9,390 bases of DNA from an uncultured Chlamydiae bacterium. Its GTDB lineage: Bacteria; Chlamydiota; Chlamydiia; Chlamydiales; Rhabdochlamydiaceae. The stretch lies in assembly GCA_945957075.1 (NCBI GenBank), contig CAMFJP010000046.1, positions 1-9,390 on the forward strand, in the 5' to 3' direction. Every line of letters starts with the position of its first letter. Position 1 is the stretch's first letter. Shown here piece after piece: positions 7,043-9,390 of this stretch. A model generated the notes under the pieces. It had not been told where the DNA came from and did not search any database. It saw nothing but the letters and a program-made list of their open reading frames with translations. The position numbers and the translations under genes are program-made.

Positions 7043-7335
7043 TATGAAGCTCCACCTGCTCCAGGCGTCGCCACCTTCTTAGAAGCATGCCCTTTAAAAA
7101 TACGAGTAGGGGCAAACTCACCAAGACGATGACCTACCATGTTTTCGGATACAAACACTGTGATAAATTTCTTTCCATTATGCACTTCAAATGTATGCCC
7201 CACCATTTCCGGAAGAATCATGGATCGCCTAGACCACGTCTTAATTGGCTTTTTTTGTCCACCTTGATTCTGCTTATCTACCTTGTCTAGAAGATGATGA
7301 TCTACAAAAGGTCCCTTTCTTAAAGATCTTCCCAT
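7042..7335 (-). CDS. rpsS: 30S ribosomal protein S19
   Basis: S19 forms the 30S head with S13 and contacts A-site tRNA and the 50S central protuberance. The 97-residue product shows [14 protein letters not shown] (3-16), [26 protein letters not shown] (32-57) and the signature [18 protein letters not shown] (66-83). It is slightly longer than the usual 88-93 residues because of a C-terminal tail, roughly [12 protein letters not shown], rich in Gly and Ala. rplB ends two nucleotides upstream and AGGAAG precedes the ATG by five nucleotides. Confidence 0.98.
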   Translation of the reverse strand: MGRSLRKGPFVDHHLLDKVDKQNQGGQKKPIKTWSRRSMILPEMVGHTFEVHNGKKFITVFVSENMVGHRLGEFAPTRIFKGHASKKVATPGAGGAS

Positions 7336-7337
7336 AT

Positions 7338-8180
7338 CTACTTCCTACGGTCCTTCACGATCCATTTATTAGATTTTTTCTTCGATCGAGTACGATACCC
7401 TTTCGTATACATAGCCCAAGGAGTTTGTGGAATATAACCGTTGTGCTTTCCCTCTCCCCCACCATGCGGGTGATCAACAGGGTTCATCGCGGTACCACGC
7501 ACTGTAGGCCTTACTCCCTTCCAGCGACTGCGCCCAGCTTTACCCTCTACACGAAGGGCTCTCTCCGCGTTCGAAACTACCCCAAAAGTAGCCCGACAAT
7601 TTTCATTAATAAGACGCATCTCTCCAGAAGGCATCTTAAGCGTAACATACCCACCACTACGGGCAACCAACTGAGCCGATAACCCCGCTGATCTAACAAG
7701 CTTAGCACCTTTACCCGGAGAAAGTTCTACATTATGTATAACAGAACCAAGCGGCATGTTTTTCAAACGCATACAACAGCCTACATGAAAAGGAGGCTCC
7801 TCGCTAGTCATTACGCGATCGCCAGCTTTCAACCCTTCAGGAGCAATAATATAGCGTTTTTCCCCATCAACATAATGAAGAAGCGCAATATGCGCCGTTC
7901 TATTAGGATCATATTCTATAGAAGCAACCTTCGCAGGAATACCTTCCTTGTCTCTTATAAAATCCACTATACGCAACGCTCTTTTATGCCCACCACCACG
8001 ATGACGACATGTAACACGTCCATGATGATTACGCCCACTAGTGGCAACTTTCTTTTTCAGCAAACTTTTTTCTGGGGCGACTGTCGCCTTTTTACCTTTA
8101 CCTAAACGCGTTAGCCCTTCATGACTCGTCAAAATCAACTTGCGCTGACCAGGAGTTACAGGACGAAATGTTCTAGTCAC
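7338..8180 (-). CDS. rplB: 50S ribosomal protein L2
   Basis: L2 is a large primary 23S rRNA-binding protein needed for subunit association, tRNA binding and peptidyl transferase activity. The 280-residue product has [10 protein letters not shown] (58-67), [28 protein letters not shown] (84-111) and the signature [16 protein letters not shown] (233-248), which holds the histidine next to the catalytic centre. It ends [11 protein letters not shown]. The start is GTG: an in-frame TGA two codons upstream rules out a longer form, and the residues [11 protein letters not shown] align position for position with the remembered chlamydial N-terminus. I see no clear SD; coupling to rplW, 15 nt upstream, is likely. 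Confidence 0.98.
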   Translation of the reverse strand: MTRTFRPVTPGQRKLILTSHEGLTRLGKGKKATVAPEKSLLKKKVATSGRNHHGRVTCRHRGGGHKRALRIVDFIRDKEGIPAKVASIEYDPNRTAHIALLHYVDGEKRYIIAPEGLKAGDRVMTSEEPPFHVGCCMRLKNMPLGSVIHNVELSPGKGAKLVRSAGLSAQLVARSGGYVTLKMPSGEMRLINENCRATFGVVSNAERALRVEGKAGRSRWKGVRPTVRGTAMNPVDHPHGGGEGKHNGYIPQTPWAMYTKGYRTRSKKKSNKWIVKDRRK

Positions 8181-8195
8181 AATTCAAACCACAAT

Positions 8196-8537
8196 TTAAG
8201 GAGTTTTTTCATCAATTACATCGCCCGGCGCAAGAGTGACGATGGCTTTTTTAAATCCGGCAGAGAAACCTAACCTACCGCGCACGCGCCGCTGCTTACC
8301 AGACACATGAATCGTATTCACTTTCACAACAGAAATGTTTTTTTCAGCGTAAATCTGCTGAACTGCGGAAGCAATTTCCTGCTTACTAGCCCTTTTATCC
8401 ACGACAAAGACATATTTAGGAGAGTCACACTTTTTAACACAAGGATTACTTGCATTAAATTGCAACTGCTCTAACATGCGCGCTTTTTCTGTTACATGCC
8501 TAGAATGCACTACTTGATAAGGACTCTTTTTTAACAT
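8196..8537 (-). CDS. rplW: 50S ribosomal protein L23
   Basis: L23 sits at the tunnel exit and is the docking site for trigger factor and signal recognition particle. The 113-residue product begins MLKKSPYQVVHSRHVTEKARML, containing the family's conserved VTEKA stretch. It continues with PKYVFVVDKRASKQEIASAVQQIYAEKNISVVKVNTI (from about 40) and a basic loop before GFKKAIVTLAPGD (93-105). The C-terminal half closely resembles chlamydial L23. GGAGGG lies nine nucleotides before the ATG inside rplD, and three nucleotides separate the rplD stop from this start. Confidence 0.97.
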   Translation of the reverse strand: MLKKSPYQVVHSRHVTEKARMLEQLQFNASNPCVKKCDSPKYVFVVDKRASKQEIASAVQQIYAEKNISVVKVNTIHVSGKQRRVRGRLGFSAGFKKAIVTLAPGDVIDEKTP

Positions 8538-8540
8538 GTC

Positions 8541-9188
8541 TTAATTCCCTCCCATCAACAGCGAAATAAATCCATCAACAGCACTCTCAATCACAACAAT
8601 ATCGCTGCAAAGAGCTAGATCATATCCATTACATGTGGAAACAAGACCTTGAGCCACCTTAGGTAGATTGCGGACGCTTTTATACCAATGATCAAGATCT
8701 ACAGAGGCTCCGCCTGCCAAAAACAACACCCTTTTCCCTTCCAACTGCAAACTACGCAGAAAACGTGCTGCCACCTGAGTCTTAGGCGCGCTTTGCGGAA
8801 CATAAGATAGCACATGCACACGATCCGCAACAATCTTTTCGCCTAAAAGATGAGAAATAACAGCCTTACGCTCTTTTCTATTAATACGCACATGCTGATC
8901 AAATTTAGGCCTAGGAGAAAAAACACGCCCTCCCCCCTTATACTGAGGAGCACCTAAATAACCCTGACGCGCTCTACCCGTTCCTTTTTGAGGGTGCGGC
9001 TTCTGCCCCGAATGACAGACTTCGGCACGCGTCTTAGTACTAGCAGACCACTGACGAGCATTAGTACGCAACGCAACTAAATAATCTTTTATCATCTGCG
9101 CATTTACTTCTTTGTGCGCCCACATTTCAGGAAGGACAATTTCACCAACTTCCTCTCCCTCTAAATTATACTTTTTCAAACTCGCCAC
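8541..9188 (-). CDS. rplD: 50S ribosomal protein L4
   Basis: L4 lines the exit tunnel with L22. In E. coli it also autoregulates the S10 operon through the leader upstream of rpsJ. I start it at a GTG at 9188, giving 215 residues. GGAG (9195-9198) is six nucleotides upstream of it, and the resulting start (M)ASLKKYNLEGEE aligns with the remembered C. trachomatis protein. A TTG at 9200 would extend it by four residues but overlaps the SD itself. The long tunnel loop is present, with ARQWSASTKTRAEV, QKPHPQKGTGRARQG and FDQHVRINRKERKA. The C-terminal domain (NLPKVAQGLVSTCNGYDL onward) is complete. Confidence 0.96.
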   Translation of the reverse strand: MASLKKYNLEGEEVGEIVLPEMWAHKEVNAQMIKDYLVALRTNARQWSASTKTRAEVCHSGQKPHPQKGTGRARQGYLGAPQYKGGGRVFSPRPKFDQHVRINRKERKAVISHLLGEKIVADRVHVLSYVPQSAPKTQVAARFLRSLQLEGKRVLFLAGGASVDLDHWYKSVRNLPKVAQGLVSTCNGYDLALCSDIVVIESAVDGFISLLMGGN

Positions 9189-9194
9189 TGTGCG

Positions 9195-9198
9195 CTCC
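9195..9198 (-). promoter_or_regulatory. rplD ribosome-binding site that decides the start
   Basis: GGAG on the minus strand, followed by the six-nucleotide spacer CGCACA and GTG at 9188, selects the GTG start. The rplC-rplD gap (9189-9225) is otherwise A/T-rich with no clear promoter. Confidence 0.65.
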
Positions 9199-9225
9199 AA
9201 ACCAAAATTATTTTTTTAAGAGAAT

Positions 9226-9342
9226 TTAAGCCTTTTTCGACTTTCTCACATAAACTAAACCACCAGAGGGACCAGGAATCGCTCCAGCGACAAGCAGGAC
9301 TCCTTTAACAGCATCAACGGCCACAACACGAAGCTTCTCAAC
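9226..9342 (-). CDS. rplC: 50S ribosomal protein L3, C-terminal fragment
   Basis: L3 is an early-assembling 23S rRNA-binding protein that reaches toward the peptidyl transferase centre. Only the last 38 codons plus TAA are real here. They read VEKLRVVAVDAVKGVLLVAG and then AIPGPSGGLVYVRKSKKA, the typical L3 ending (GxxPGxxxGLVxVRK). The position directly upstream of rplD agrees. The frame stays open past 9342 to the window edge, but those 48 bases are sequencing adapter. The 16 extra residues that an automatic call would add (ending DVYKRQ) are spurious. The gene is truncated by the end of the assembled sequence, not by mutation. Confidence 0.93.
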   Translation of the reverse strand, partial: VEKLRVVAVDAVKGVLLVAGAIPGPSGGLVYVRKSKKA

Positions 9343-9390
9343 CTGTCTCTTATACACATCTCCGAGCCCACGAGACGTAGAGGAATCTCG
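9343..9390 (+). other. Illumina Nextera i7 adapter left at the sequence end
   Basis: Bases 9343-9361 read CTGTCTCTTATACACATCT, the 19-bp Tn5 mosaic end used in Nextera libraries. Bases 9362-9376 read CCGAGCCCACGAGAC, the rest of the read-2 adapter. Bases 9377-9384 read GTAGAGGA, an index that I recall as N712. Bases 9385-9390 read ATCTCG, the start of the P7 sequence. The order and junctions are exact, so this is library contamination and not genomic DNA or a natural transposon end. Confidence 0.97.

Noticed and set aside
9343..9361. Tn5-like mosaic end as evidence of a natural transposon
   Set aside because: It is followed directly by the synthetic read-2 adapter, index and P7 bases, so it comes from library preparation.

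Overview
This window is a chlamydial ribosomal-protein supercluster: 18 complete genes and one partial gene, all on the minus strand. In transcription order (high to low coordinates) they are rplC (3' end only), rplD, rplW, rplB, rpsS, rplV, rpsC, rplP, rpmC, rpsQ, rplN, rplX, rplE, rpsH, rplF, rplR, rpsE, rplO and secY. Base composition is moderately AT-rich by eye. The gene order is the bacterial S10 block fused to the spc block. rpsN (S14) is missing between rplE and rpsH, and rpmD (L30) is missing between rpsE and rplO, as in Chlamydia. Protein sequences (L16, SecY C5 loop, L2, L4 N-terminus) resemble remembered C. trachomatis homologues but differ enough that I favour a Chlamydiota lineage outside the genus Chlamydia, perhaps an amoeba- or arthropod-associated family. 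That placement is inference from memory, not from a tree.

Layout: bases 1-1379 hold secY. Bases 1380-1485 are the only sizeable gap and contain a perfect 12-bp dyad. Bases 1486-5075 hold the spc block (rplO back to rplN). Bases 5076-5119 are the S10/spc junction. Bases 5120-9342 hold the S10 block (rpsQ back to the tail of rplC). Most neighbours are separated by 1-24 nt or overlap (rplE/rplX by 8 nt, rpsE/rplO as ATGA, rpsS/rplV as TAATG). This fits one long transcript with translational coupling. The products assemble the 30S and 50S subunits, and SecY forms the protein-export channel in the inner membrane.

Two things stand out. First, at the rpsQ-rplN junction, 13 nt inside the rpsQ coding region are perfectly complementary to the 13 nt just before the rplN ATG, which include its Shine-Dalgarno sequence. 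This predicts a ribosome-binding-site-sequestering hairpin exactly at the junction of the two classical operons. Second, the last 48 bases (9343-9390) are not biological: they match the Illumina Nextera i7 adapter, including an 8-base index. The genomic sequence therefore stops at 9342, and the adapter reads in frame into rplC. I see no mobile element, CRISPR array, tRNA or previously undescribed multi-gene system. Apart from the junction hairpin and the rplO-secY dyad, this is a conserved housekeeping region.
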